A DNA stretch of 43,291 nucleotides from Bacillota bacterium (GCA_019420305.1 JAHZHL010000039.1:1-43291); one strand, 5' to 3'; positions 1-8,728 are shown, counted from the first letter of the stretch. The notes: a model not told the origin generated them from the sequence alone. Numbers and translations: made by a program.

Positions 1-232
1 GTATTTCCAAGGGATAACAAGCTTTTTTATCTAATTAACTGTCAAAGATGGGATTTTAACACAATAAGTTGTTTTAAACAACGTTTAAAATTGAAAAAAG
101 CCACGGACAGTACAACAAACATTTACATCTCAGGAAGATAATATTGATTTAATTATAGATTACCTGAATATACCGATAAGCCATGCTTAATACAATAAAC
201 AAATAGTTTGCCACTGCTACTCCTGCAAGCAC
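1..232. other. AT-rich edge without a supported gene
   Basis: No convincing gene. The base composition is clearly more AT-rich than the recombinase remnant that follows. A perfect 8-bp inverted repeat (TTTTAAAC, 3-nt gap, GTTTAAAA) lies at 72-90. A short open frame near 110-190 lacks a start site and a recognisable product. The join between this AT-rich DNA and the recombinase reading frame falls at about 205-235 and probably marks an old deletion or insertion boundary. Confidence 0.5.
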
Positions 233-832
233 TGTTTTTCACAGATCGTTATCTGCGGAGAATGCGGCGAGTTTTTCAGGCGCGTACACTGGAACAACCG
301 AGGCTGCAAATCCATCGTCTGGCGGTGCTGCTCACGGCTGGAGGCTACCGGCCACGCCTGTCACAGCCGGACGGTGAACGAAACACTTCTGGAGCAGGTG
401 GTCATCGACGCCATCAACCGGGTGCTTTGCCAGAAGGATGATTTCCTGCAAACGCTGCAGGCCAACATCGCCACGGTGGTTCTGCAGGGCGATGTCCTCT
501 CACCGGAGGTCATAGACGAGCGCCTGAGCAAGCTGCAAAAGGAGCTCTTGAAGAAGGTCAATCAGAAGGACGATTATGACGCCATTGCGGACGAGATTCT
601 CCGGCTCCGGGATCAGCGTCGTCAGGCTGAGGTAGACAGCGTCATCAAGGATGAACAGATGAAGAAGATCCGAGACCTACAGGATTTCGTCAAGAACCAG
701 CCTGCTACCATCACGGAGTTTGACGAGACGCTGGTCAGCCGCCTGATTGCAAAGATCACCGTTTTCGACGATCACTTCACCGTGGAATTCAAGTCCGGCA
801 TTACAATCAATATTGAGCCTTGGTCTGTCTAA
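233..832 (+). pseudogene. 3' remnant of a large serine recombinase
   Basis: The frame is open from a TAA at 188-190 to the TAA at 830-832, but there is no start codon with a ribosome site and no catalytic resolvase domain. From about 251 it encodes a recombinase zinc ribbon: CGECG, then a tryptophan-bearing strand (VWRCC), then HACHSR. This is followed by the helical C-terminal tail typical of Tn4451/TnpX-type and phage-type large serine recombinases (NETLLEQVVIDAINRVL, a coiled segment rich in K, E and D, and a final beta-rich part ending in the SGITINIEPWSV region). Only about the last 200 of the roughly 500-550 residues normal for the family remain, so it should be inactive. GC content is higher than in the flanks. 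It marks former occupation by an integrative element whose other parts are not visible here. Family assignment is confident; the exact 5' boundary is not. Confidence 0.75.
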
Positions 833-1154
833 TGACTATTTTGATGTTGTTGCCTTGATCGTACCCAGACAGTGTATCCTTGCAACATGATTTTCGTCGT
901 TTGCGATAAGTCTTTCTGTTTCAAGAATCATACTCAGTCCTCACTTCTTAATCAACATCCAAACCACAGCTTCAACCCTACTGCAAAAACATCTAAACCA
1001 CTAACTCAGCCCCATGACATCTAAACCGCCTACTCAACCCTCCGAACATTTCCTTTGATATGTTCCCACATAAGCGTTTTTGCGGCCATTTTCGCTCCCC
1101 GCCGCTGACGGTCAGATGCACGAAAAGCCCAGAAATACGGCACTTTTTCGGCAG
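833..1154. other. Intergenic gap with an imperfect tandem repeat
   Basis: No gene is supported. Two 24-bp direct copies beginning acatctaaacc and ending in ccc lie at 989-1012 and 1017-1040 and differ at four positions. No clear terminator is seen for the minus-strand methyltransferase gene that ends at 1155. Confidence 0.4.
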
Positions 1155-2333
1155 TCAGCCTTTCACCCGTGACATCAATACTACCGTCTCCACATGCCGC
1201 GTATTCGGAAAATTATCAAACGCCTTCAAACTCACTGTCTCATACCCGTAATACTGCAGATAATAAAGATTTTCCACCAAAGTTTTCGGGTTGCAGGACA
1301 CATACACAATCTGCTTCACCCCATAACTGATAATCTTGTCCAGCGCCTTGGGAGAAATTCCTACCCGCGGCGGGTCTACCACGATCACCTCCGGCTTGTC
1401 CGTCAGATTCTCCAGGACCTCAAACACATCCCCCGCCAGAAACTCGCAATTATCCAGCCCGTTTCGCGCCGCGTTTTCTCTGGCCGCCTCCACTGCTTCC
1501 GCAACCAGCTCTACGCCTACAGCCCGTTTCGCTTTTTTCGCCAGTGTCTGGGTGATGGTTCCCGTCCCGCAGAACAGATCGAAAGCTACCTTTCCCTCAA
1601 AGTTATCGATCAGCCCTACCGCGTAAGAATACAGATGCTCCACCGCTTCCACATTGGTCTGGAAGAAGGAAAAGGCGCTGACTTTAAATTCAAGCCCCAT
1701 AATCTGCTCCAGATAATAATCCCGACCCCAAAGAACCGAAAGCTTCTCGCAGTAAACCGCGTCTGCCAGGCGGTCATTAAACGTGCGGAGCACGCCGACA
1801 ATTTTGTGTTCCAGAGCAAGCCCCCGGAGCATTTCCACATAAGATTCCTCGTCAAACCCCGGTTCTGTCGATGTGACCAGATTAACCAGCAACTCACCGG
1901 TCCGAACGCCTCTTCTTACAATCAGATGGCGGAGCATTCCCTTGTGGGATTTTTTATGATAAAAGGAATACCCTTTTTCCCGGCAGAAATCCAGCGTAGC
2001 CCGAAGCACCTTATTAAAGTCCGGATGCACCAGCTGGCACTCATCCACTGTGACAATGGACATAAACCGCTTTTTCCGGTGCATTCCCAGGGTCATCTCG
2101 CCGCCCTTTTCCATATCGCCGAAGGTATACTCCATCTTATTCCGATATTCGAACTGGGATGGAGCCGATTCAATGGGCAAAAGCTTCCCGCAGCGGATTT
2201 CCTTTTTCTCAAGCAGGCCGCGAACCTCTCCCTCCTTCATTTTCAGCTGTTCTTCATAGGAAACGCCCTGATACACGCACCCTCCGCAGAACTCACTATG
2301 CTTACAGATTTCAAATTCGTTTTTCATCTCCAA
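1155..2333 (-). CDS. RNA uracil-C5 methyltransferase (TrmA/RlmD/RlmCD family)
   Basis: A SAM-dependent RNA m5U methyltransferase, 392 aa. The N-terminus carries the [4Fe-4S] cysteines as C-x5-CGGC (residues 10, 16, 19), and a fourth candidate cysteine is in DECQL. The C-terminal Rossmann domain has motif I (FDLFCGTGTIT) and the DPPR motif (VVDPPRVG). The catalytic cysteine is in YVSCNP, and the FFQTN segment is typical of the family. The protein is shorter than B. subtilis RlmCD (about 459 aa) because the N-terminal TRAM domain is missing, so the target (23S U747/U1939 or tRNA U54) cannot be assigned. The start used is TTG at 2333, five nucleotides after AGGAAGG; ATG at 2327 is an alternative. 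It lies downstream of tgt on the same strand but 526 bp away. Confidence 0.9.
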   Translation of the reverse strand: MEMKNEFEICKHSEFCGGCVYQGVSYEEQLKMKEGEVRGLLEKKEIRCGKLLPIESAPSQFEYRNKMEYTFGDMEKGGEMTLGMHRKKRFMSIVTVDECQLVHPDFNKVLRATLDFCREKGYSFYHKKSHKGMLRHLIVRRGVRTGELLVNLVTSTEPGFDEESYVEMLRGLALEHKIVGVLRTFNDRLADAVYCEKLSVLWGRDYYLEQIMGLEFKVSAFSFFQTNVEAVEHLYSYAVGLIDNFEGKVAFDLFCGTGTITQTLAKKAKRAVGVELVAEAVEAARENAARNGLDNCEFLAGDVFEVLENLTDKPEVIVVDPPRVGISPKALDKIISYGVKQIVYVSCNPKTLVENLYYLQYYGYETVSLKAFDNFPNTRHVETVVLMSRVKG

Positions 2334-2395
2334 TTCATCCTTCCTCTTGCCTCTATCAAAACACGTCTTTTTCCTTTACACGTTCTCCTATCTGC

Positions 2396-2701
2396 TTACG
2401 ATACCTTTTGTTCTGTAAAGCCATACTCCTCCAGGACGGATCGCGCAGACTCCGCAAAATTAGAATTTGTTCCCCACGAAAGATTGAACACACCATTTCC
2501 ACCGCCGGAACCGATAATCTGCGCAGTCTGTATTTTGCTTGTTTCTACAAGCAGGACTGTCAGGTTTGTATAGCTTATCCCTCCCAATCCCTCCACTGCT
2601 CCTAATAGAAACAATTCTCTCAAAATCCAATTTGTTTCCAAAAGTTCAAGGGTTTCCAGGCTCCATTTTCCAAATTCAGGCAGCCGCAGCCTTTTTCTCA
2701 C
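2396..2701 (-). CDS. Hypothetical protein, possibly a gene remnant
   Basis: An open frame of 101 codons between tgt and the methyltransferase gene. No family is recognised. The C-terminal half (SKIQTAQIIG, then a serine/glycine/asparagine stretch, then ESARSVLEEYGFTEQ) reads like ordinary soluble protein, whereas the start is poorly supported: no convincing ribosome site is visible. Just upstream, about 2705-2856 on the same strand, another frame is open without a start (VFVALVDSEILEAPRVLRAL region) and runs into a stop near 2703, so a single frameshifted gene covering about 2396-2856 is possible. The two together could be a decayed gene. Confidence that this is expressed is low. Confidence 0.3.
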   Translation of the reverse strand: MRKRLRLPEFGKWSLETLELLETNWILRELFLLGAVEGLGGISYTNLTVLLVETSKIQTAQIIGSGGGNGVFNLSWGTNSNFAESARSVLEEYGFTEQKVS

Positions 2702-2859
2702 GCTGCGGCAGGCGAAACCCCTGATAAAAATATCAACAACTCGCAGAATCTCCCATTTGTTGATAAATCCGCCGCCTGCAGAGCCCGTAGAACCCTCGGA
2801 GCCTCAAGAATCTCAGAATCCACAAGGGCTACAAAAACCGCTCCCGCGCCGCTTGCAAA

Positions 2860-3978
2860 TTAAAATTCGCCGTATTTCCCATAAAACTCCCGCTTGAATT
2901 CCAGGAACCGATCTTCTTCAATGGCTTTTCGGATCTGCCTCATCAGGTTAATAAGGAAATGCAGATTATGATTGGAAAGCAGCATGGCTGACAAAATCTC
3001 GTTGCTCTTGAACAGATGTCTCAGATACGCCCTGGAATAGTTCCTGCAGGTATAGCAGTCGCATTCCGGATCCAGCGGCGTAAAATCCCGTTCATATTTG
3101 GCATTCTTAATATTTACTTTCCCTGCTGAGGTCATAGCCATTCCGTGGCGGGCAATACGCGTCGGAAGCACGCAGTCGAACATATCCACGCCCCGCTCTA
3201 CGCCTTCAAAAAGATAATCCGGAGTTCCCACTCCCATCAGATATCTGGGCTTGTCCTCAGGCAGATAATCCACACAATCATCGAGAATATCACACATCAG
3301 CTCTTTTGGCTCACCTACGCTGAGGCCTCCGATGGCGTATCCCGGCAGATCCAGCTCCACGATTTCTTCCGCGGACTGTTTCCGCAGGTCTTTATACATA
3401 CCTCCCTGCATAATGCCGAACAGCGCCTGATTTTCCCGATCATTCCAAGCTTCTTTGCACCTGCGGAGCCACCTGGTTGTCCTCTCCAGAGAATTTTTTA
3501 CATAGCCGCGATCCGCCGGATAAGGCGCGCATTCGTCAAAGGCCATCATAATATCCGACCCCAGAGCCGTCTGCACTTCGATGGATTTTTCCGGAGAAAG
3601 CATGTGCTTTGATCCGTCAATGTGAGAGCGAAATTCCACACCCTCTTCTGTGATTTTCCTCAGATCTCCCAGGCTGAAAACCTGAAAGCCGCCGCTGTCT
3701 GTCAGAATTGCCCGATCCCAGTTCATGAACTTGTGAAGACCTCCCGCTTCCCGGACAATCTCATGTCCCGGCCGTAGATATAAATGATAGGTATTGGAAA
3801 GGATAATTTCCGCCCCCATTTCCTTTACTTCCTCCGGCCGCATAGCTTTTACCGTAGCCGCGGTGCCTACCGGCATGAATACCGGAGTTTCAATGGTGCC
3901 GTGAGGCGTCGTGACTCTGCCCCGCCTCGCTTTCGTTTTCGCGTCCTTTTTTATCAGTTCGTAAGTTACTGCTGCCAT
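2860..3978 (-). CDS. tgt: Queuine tRNA-ribosyltransferase (tRNA-guanine transglycosylase)
   Basis: Exchanges guanine-34 of GUN-anticodon tRNAs (Asp, Asn, His, Tyr) for preQ1, the committed step of queuosine modification. The 372-aa length is normal. Visible signatures are TDSGGFQVFSL (substrate pocket and first catalytic Asp), the GGLSVGEP loop, DCVLPTRIARHG with the nucleophilic Asp region, and the zinc site CDCYTC plus the downstream His of the SNHNLHF helix region. The start is ATG at 3978 with AGAGGAG six nucleotides upstream. A promoter (TTTAAA, 17 bp, TATGAT) lies at 4017-4045. The usual Firmicutes neighbour yajC is not present downstream. Confidence 0.97.
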   Translation of the reverse strand: MAAVTYELIKKDAKTKARRGRVTTPHGTIETPVFMPVGTAATVKAMRPEEVKEMGAEIILSNTYHLYLRPGHEIVREAGGLHKFMNWDRAILTDSGGFQVFSLGDLRKITEEGVEFRSHIDGSKHMLSPEKSIEVQTALGSDIMMAFDECAPYPADRGYVKNSLERTTRWLRRCKEAWNDRENQALFGIMQGGMYKDLRKQSAEEIVELDLPGYAIGGLSVGEPKELMCDILDDCVDYLPEDKPRYLMGVGTPDYLFEGVERGVDMFDCVLPTRIARHGMAMTSAGKVNIKNAKYERDFTPLDPECDCYTCRNYSRAYLRHLFKSNEILSAMLLSNHNLHFLINLMRQIRKAIEEDRFLEFKREFYGKYGEF

Positions 3979-4016
3979 ATCGCTCTCCTCTTTCTTCTTT
4001 TCCGCAAACTCTGTCT

Positions 4017-4061
4017 ATCATACCACACCCGCTTTACTTTTTAAACAAAAAGGCGTATAAT
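4017..4061. promoter_or_regulatory. Overlapping divergent promoters for tgt and the hydrolase
   Basis: On the plus strand TTTACT (4033-4038) and TATAAT (4056-4061) are separated by 17 bp. On the minus strand TTTAAA (complement of 4040-4045) and TATGAT (complement of 4017-4022) are also separated by 17 bp. The two -35 boxes interdigitate, so polymerase binding at one promoter should exclude the other. Confidence 0.65.
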
Positions 4062-4091
4062 AATCTCAAGTTGGTATTACAACAAGCAGCC

Positions 4092-4118
4092 GTCCGCGGT
4101 TGCTTTCCCACTGCGGAC
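4092..4118 (+). other. 5' leader hairpin of the hydrolase mRNA
   Basis: GTCCGCGGT pairs with ACTGCGGAC (nine pairs, one G-U) across a 9-nt loop in the 5' untranslated region of the hydrolase gene. There is no U-tract, so it is not a terminator. Function unknown. Confidence 0.4.
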
Positions 4119-4154
4119 CGAAATAAAAAATGGAAAGGAGAGAATTGAACGAAC

Positions 4155-4982
4155 ATGGCTTATTTTACCACAAAAGACAACTGTAACATTTATTATGAAG
4201 AGCATGGAAGCGGCGAGCCTCTGATTTTTATTCACGGCTGGTCCTGCAACCACAAGTTTTTTAAGTACCAGGTGGACGAATTCGCGAAAAATTACCGTGT
4301 CATCCTCTATGATTTCCGGGGACACGGCCAGTCCGACCGTTCCGAAGTCACAGAGCGCGGCATGAATCTCAACCGGTTCGCCGCCGATCTGCATGAACTC
4401 ATCGAATATCTGAAGCTGGATCAGGTATACGCGGTAGGCTGGTCTATGGGAACCAGCACCCTTCTTGCCTACGCGAGAGAATTCAAATGCCAGCATATCA
4501 AAAAAATGTGTTTCATTGACATGACGCCAAAACTGTTAAACGATCCGGAGTGGAAGCTGGGGCAAAGCTGTACCTTCGATATCGTACAGAACCTGCAGTT
4601 TATGGCAGCCATCGCCGTTAGCTGGGAATTCGCGGCCAAGCTGTTTATCCCAAATGTCTTCGCCAAAGACTATGACCAGGAGTCGGACGAATTCAAATGG
4701 GTTGCGCAGCAGGCGCTCGACAACACGCCTCACTGCATGATGAACATGTGGATCGCTATGGCCATTGAAGACTTCCGCGATGTTCTTCCAACCATCAAAA
4801 TCCCGGTACTCCTTACCTACAGCGGTGACGGCCTCCTCTACGGACCTTCCCACGGAGAATATATGAAAGAACATCTGGGAGGAGAAAGCCGGCTTGTAAT
4901 CTTCCCTGGCTGCGGTCACGGACTGTTTCTGGAAGATCCGGAAAAATTCAACAGAGAGCTTAAAGATTTTCTGAAAGATTAG
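4155..4982 (+). CDS. Alpha/beta-fold hydrolase
   Basis: A 275-aa alpha/beta hydrolase without signal peptide, so cytoplasmic. Visible parts: oxyanion-hole HGW at residues 27-29, the RGHGQSD loop at 55-61, nucleophile elbow G-W-S97-M-G, probable acid D225 (YSGDG) and general base H255 (GCGHG). The lid between about 130 and 200 is helical and divergent. The substrate cannot be inferred; esterase, lactonase or C-C hydrolase activities are all possible for this fold. The ATG at 4155 follows an AAAGGAG that is about 13 nt away, longer than usual, but no better in-frame start exists. It is transcribed alone from the promoter at 4033-4061 and ends at a bidirectional terminator. Confidence 0.88.
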   Translation: MAYFTTKDNCNIYYEEHGSGEPLIFIHGWSCNHKFFKYQVDEFAKNYRVILYDFRGHGQSDRSEVTERGMNLNRFAADLHELIEYLKLDQVYAVGWSMGTSTLLAYAREFKCQHIKKMCFIDMTPKLLNDPEWKLGQSCTFDIVQNLQFMAAIAVSWEFAAKLFIPNVFAKDYDQESDEFKWVAQQALDNTPHCMMNMWIAMAIEDFRDVLPTIKIPVLLTYSGDGLLYGPSHGEYMKEHLGGESRLVIFPGCGHGLFLEDPEKFNRELKDFLKD

Positions 4983-4989
4983 AACTGAG

Positions 4990-5025
4990 AAAAAAGACGG
5001 CATTCCTGTGATATGCCGCCTTTTT
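4990..5025. terminator. Bidirectional terminator between convergent genes
   Basis: An A-rich arm plus cGGCAT pairs with ATGCCg plus a T-rich arm. It lies eight nucleotides after the hydrolase stop and just past the stop of the convergent cyclase gene, so it can end transcription from both sides. Confidence 0.8.
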
Positions 5026-5032
5026 AGTCGAA

Positions 5033-6535
5033 TCAGGCAAAGACGATCTTCCCTTTTCCATCTTTTTTGGCAATATACATCGCCTTATCCGCGGCAGTAT
5101 ATAGCTGCGCATAAGTCATTTCTCCCGGTGCGGCTGAAGCGATTCCAATGCTGAGGCTTACCGGCAATTCTTCTTTTGCCCATAAAACCTCAGAAGTGCC
5201 TTCAAGCAGTTGTCGCGCATAGTTTTTTATGATCTCTTTCCCCTGCCCACCTGCGAAAAGCGCCATAAACTCATCTCCACCAATGCGTCCAGTCTCCATA
5301 TTTTCCGGAGCCAGGCGATTCATTGTATCTGCAATCGTTTTCAGTACATGATCCCCGCAAATATGTCCGAACCGATCATTAATGGCCTTAAAATTATCAA
5401 TATCGGTAATCAGCATGTATAACTCTTCTTCTGGCCTGAGCCGTTCTATCATCTGCATCCCCCGCTCTTCAATCGCGGCTTTATTCAAAAGCCGCGTAAA
5501 CGAATCCATCTGCAGCTGTTCTTCCAGATTTTCGGTTTTCTCCTTCTGTTTCATAATGTTAGATAAAAAACCAATCCCCAAAAGCGGGTTTCCTTCTCGA
5601 TCCATCTGCATCGTCATCTGCAATTCGTACCACTTTTCGGTTCTATTTTTTGAAGGCAGCAGAATCTCATATTTCTGATGGGAAATTCCCTGTATCGCCT
5701 GTTGTTCACAGCGGTAAATAATATGCTTTGACTCTTCCCGAATGATTTTACTTTCCCTCACCTTCAGCAGAAAATCCTCGATCCGATCCGGCCAATCAAA
5801 TTCCGTCTCCCGATTCGAGGCAAAATGAAGCCATCCTTCTTTCATGTGCCACTGGAACGCAATCAGGTTGCTGCTCTGCGCAAGTATCTCATACTGCTCA
5901 TTGGAAAGACGCAGTTTATCTGTTTTATCATTTAATTCATGATGCACAAACTGAAGTTCCTGTTCCTGAAACAGTCCGGACAAAAAGCTCCTATATTTTA
6001 CCAAATAGATTACCATGCAAAGCAGCAGCATAATCGTGAAGTTAAACCGATCTCCCGAGTCCCGGAGAGCCAGAAAAAAGAGACCATAATTGAAAATTAA
6101 ATTCACCACAGCATAGACAGGACGCATGATTGCGATTGACGAAAACGCCACAAGCGCAGCTACAATCGTAATATATCCGTTGGCCGAAGATCTGCTGATA
6201 TCGTAAATTTGAAACAGCGTCTGCCATAAGAGAATCATCGCCATTCCGCTCATACAAATTCCATAGCGGACAGAAATCCTCTGTGTTCTGCGCAGCGCCA
6301 GCTCCAAAGTCACATACAAAACACAAAGAAAAAGCAATGCTGTATAGAAACCGAAATAAATCCGGTTGTTTAAAGTTCCCAGTCCGGAATTGGAAAATCC
6401 GACCACACGGATGATATTAAACAATTCTACTAAAATGCAAAAAAGACACACAAACAACAACAGATTACAGTTCCAAGCGGTAGCTTTTTCCGTATAATCC
6501 CTTTTAATCTTCTTAAAGTCATTTTTTCTCTGCAC
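5033..6535 (-). CDS. Membrane-bound PAS-GGDEF diguanylate cyclase
   Basis: Makes cyclic di-GMP from two GTP. The 500-aa protein has about six hydrophobic membrane segments in residues 25-190, a short linker helix, a PAS-like region at about 205-325 (NLIAFQWHMKEGWLHF to GIGFLSNIMKQ), and a GGDEF domain at about 345-500. The active-site loop is intact (GRIGGDEF, GGDEF at 419-423) and the metal-binding DIDNF is present, so it should be catalytically competent. The RxxD inhibitory site expected five residues before GGDEF is absent (the residues there are PENM), which predicts no product feedback through the canonical I-site. The start is GTG with AGAGAGG nine nucleotides upstream. No EAL or HD-GYP partner is in the window. 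Confidence 0.93.
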   Translation of the reverse strand: MQRKNDFKKIKRDYTEKATAWNCNLLLFVCLFCILVELFNIIRVVGFSNSGLGTLNNRIYFGFYTALLFLCVLYVTLELALRRTQRISVRYGICMSGMAMILLWQTLFQIYDISRSSANGYITIVAALVAFSSIAIMRPVYAVVNLIFNYGLFFLALRDSGDRFNFTIMLLLCMVIYLVKYRSFLSGLFQEQELQFVHHELNDKTDKLRLSNEQYEILAQSSNLIAFQWHMKEGWLHFASNRETEFDWPDRIEDFLLKVRESKIIREESKHIIYRCEQQAIQGISHQKYEILLPSKNRTEKWYELQMTMQMDREGNPLLGIGFLSNIMKQKEKTENLEEQLQMDSFTRLLNKAAIEERGMQMIERLRPEEELYMLITDIDNFKAINDRFGHICGDHVLKTIADTMNRLAPENMETGRIGGDEFMALFAGGQGKEIIKNYARQLLEGTSEVLWAKEELPVSLSIGIASAAPGEMTYAQLYTAADKAMYIAKKDGKGKIVFA

Positions 6536-6645
6536 AGATCCGTTCCTCTCTAGTTATTTCATACTGTCGTTTCTATCTATAAATCCGATTTTATTCTAGC
6601 ATGGAATCATAGGGCAATATCAGCTTGAGGACAAAACGCCCTTTT

Positions 6646-7923
6646 TTATTGATACTTTGTATGGAGATTCACTAAAACTCTGCTAACAAAGACGCCGTTT
6701 TCACCCTGGAAATCCGCTTCCCCATTATAGAGCCTCGCGCTACGCAGGATACTCTGAATTCCTGTACCTGTCCGAATATTAGCTTGCGCTTTTTCACCTT
6801 GAAAGCGCAAATCGTCACTACAGGAATTCCTTACGGTAAATACCAGCTTTCCGGACCTGGTATAAATTCGTACTTCAATACGCCGATCTGCCTTTCGGGA
6901 GTTCAAACAGCCGTTCACAGCATTTTCCATGAGATTTCCCAGAATAGCGGCCAGATCCATATCTCTTATGCCCGTATCCTGTTTTACATCCGCCTGTACC
7001 GACATGGAAATTCCCTGTTCTTCCGCCTTTGAAGCATAGGCAACCAAAATGCTGTTAATCGCTCTATTTTCGCAGAACTTCAGATTCACTCCTCTTCTTT
7101 GTTCTGCTTCCTGTTCATCAAGATACTGCAGCAATTCCTGAATCTTTCCGTTTTTGGCGTAATCCGCAATCACCAGATCATGGTGCCGGGCATCATGCCG
7201 AATACGCCTCGCGTCTTCCTCTGCCGATTTCATCATATTAAGCTGCCACTTCAGGAAATGCTCTCTCTGTCTGGCTTCTTCCTGTTCCGCCGTTTTTTTC
7301 ATCAGACTCATTGTCCGAAAAAGTACCCCGTATATGAGCCCAAAAAAGGTGAGTGCCAAAAGGATCAGAATCCATTCCCGCATCTGCGGATAACGCATAA
7401 AGATCGCCACCATGATCATTCCTTCAAATGTCTGTATCATCACCGCTATTAGATTTAGCGGCCACCAGCCGTCCGATATTGCGTTCCTTATTTTGTCAAA
7501 TCGTTCCTTCCCCCAGCGGATATAAAGGAAAATCTCTCCAATCTGCAAAACACGCCGGATAATCGTCGATATAAGCAAACTCTGGTCTTTCCAGAATAAA
7601 TGAACAATAAATTCCGAAAAAATGCAGGTTGCCAGAAAGGTGGAAGAATATAGAAAAAACAAAAACACCATCTGCGAAGTGTTTTCTTCTGATAGCCACG
7701 CATAACACACGAAAAACAGCAAAATGGTAATAAGATATGCGCTGTCTACCCACAAAATCGGACTGAATGTCCTTAACAGAAAAGATATGCCCAGGCAGCA
7801 CATACATAATATTCCCCAGATAACCGCTGTAACGCCCTTTGAATATTTTAGCCTGCCCACCACAGACAGGGAAACCGCATGCAGGGGGAACAAAGTTATC
7901 AGACCAATCGTACTCACTTCCAT
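6646..7923 (-). CDS. AgrC/HPK10-type GHKL sensor histidine kinase
   Basis: A 425-aa kinase with about six membrane segments in residues 1-205 and no large extracellular domain, as in quorum or peptide receptors of the AgrC/ComD/PlnB class. The H-box is RIRHDARHHD with the phosphoacceptor H243 in the family's RHD motif. The HATPase domain shows N-box LMENAVNGCLN and G-box GTGIQSILRSARLYNG. The start is ATG at 7923 with AAGGAG 11 nt upstream. It follows its LytTR response regulator by 18 bp in one operon. No AgrB processing protease or AgrD pro-peptide is in the window, so the signal may be made elsewhere, or by other cells, or may not be a peptide. Confidence 0.92.
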   Translation of the reverse strand: MEVSTIGLITLFPLHAVSLSVVGRLKYSKGVTAVIWGILCMCCLGISFLLRTFSPILWVDSAYLITILLFFVCYAWLSEENTSQMVFLFFLYSSTFLATCIFSEFIVHLFWKDQSLLISTIIRRVLQIGEIFLYIRWGKERFDKIRNAISDGWWPLNLIAVMIQTFEGMIMVAIFMRYPQMREWILILLALTFFGLIYGVLFRTMSLMKKTAEQEEARQREHFLKWQLNMMKSAEEDARRIRHDARHHDLVIADYAKNGKIQELLQYLDEQEAEQRRGVNLKFCENRAINSILVAYASKAEEQGISMSVQADVKQDTGIRDMDLAAILGNLMENAVNGCLNSRKADRRIEVRIYTRSGKLVFTVRNSCSDDLRFQGEKAQANIRTGTGIQSILRSARLYNGEADFQGENGVFVSRVLVNLHTKYQ

Positions 7924-7941
7924 AAAAAATGTTTCTCCTTT

Positions 7942-8664
7942 TTACTCACTGCAGTAATATTGAAAGTATTCCTCTTTCAAAGGGGAATAAGAACTTCTCG
8001 GGAGATGAATTGTCTTTCCTGTTCCGAAGGTTACCGTTTTCGAATTCAGGCTTTCAATAAAGGCCAGATTGAAAATATAGGCGCTGCCTACCTTAACAAA
8101 TTCGGAATGTTTTTCAAGATAGCTGAATAATTCGATCATGGTCATCCGCACTTTATATTTACTTCCATCTTCCATATAAAGATGCTGGTAGTTTCTTTGT
8201 GCTTCACAATACACAACTTTATCCAACGGAATACGGCGGAACTCTCCTCCAACGCGCAGAACCATCCATTGCTCCCGTTCCTCTTCTGTTTTCAGAAACA
8301 ATTTGTCCAATATGGAAAAGAAACGCTTCCGCTCCAGAGGTTTCACAAGATACTGAGCCGCATCTACATTGTAAGCTTCCAGAGCATATTCCCGGGAAGC
8401 AGTCAGGAATACGATCGGCTTTGCGAATCCGTTGGCTCTCAGTTTTTTCGCGATCTCCACGCCGTTTCCCTCCCGCAGATAAATATCAAGAAACACGATA
8501 TCCGGAATAGATTCCATTCGTTCCATATCCCTCATAAAGGTTTTCGCTGTGTCATATGTTTTTAACGCATATTTCCATTCATGCCGCGCGCCATAGAGTT
8601 CCAGTAACTGCTTTACGATTTCCAAATCCCGTTCCTCATCTTCGCAGACTGCGATGTTATACAT
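7942..8664 (-). CDS. LytTR-family response regulator (AgrA-like)
   Basis: A 240-aa regulator. The receiver domain covers about residues 1-120 with acidic cluster CEDEE (7-11), phosphoacceptor D60 (VFLDIYL), a Thr in the FLTAS motif and the conserved Lys in LVKPLERKRF. The C-terminal LytTR DNA-binding domain is about 138-240, with the signature YCEAQRNYQHLY and FVKVGSAYIFNLAFIESL. It is first in a two-gene operon with the kinase. The start is ATG with GGGAGG nine nucleotides upstream, and a promoter lies at 8729-8758. The regulon is unknown. Confidence 0.95.
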   Translation of the reverse strand: MYNIAVCEDEERDLEIVKQLLELYGARHEWKYALKTYDTAKTFMRDMERMESIPDIVFLDIYLREGNGVEIAKKLRANGFAKPIVFLTASREYALEAYNVDAAQYLVKPLERKRFFSILDKLFLKTEEEREQWMVLRVGGEFRRIPLDKVVYCEAQRNYQHLYMEDGSKYKVRMTMIELFSYLEKHSEFVKVGSAYIFNLAFIESLNSKTVTFGTGKTIHLPRSSYSPLKEEYFQYYCSE

Positions 8665-8728
8665 TCCTGCTGCCCTCCCGATCTGATTCCACCGTTGGCA
8701 GTTTCCTCTCTGCCGACTTCACAACCCT

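Noticed and set aside
72..90. TTTTAAAC / GTTTAAAA palindrome as an attachment site
   Set aside because: In AT-rich DNA this is likely chance; no second copy or element boundary was seen.
1194..2573. Long open frame on the plus strand (459 codons)
   Set aside because: Fully antisense to the methyltransferase gene with its clear motifs; composition is His/Phe/Leu-rich without domain signatures.
6620..6652. GGGC...GCCC hairpin followed by T6 on the plus strand
   Set aside because: No plus-strand gene precedes it; the pairing is only four to five bp over a long loop.
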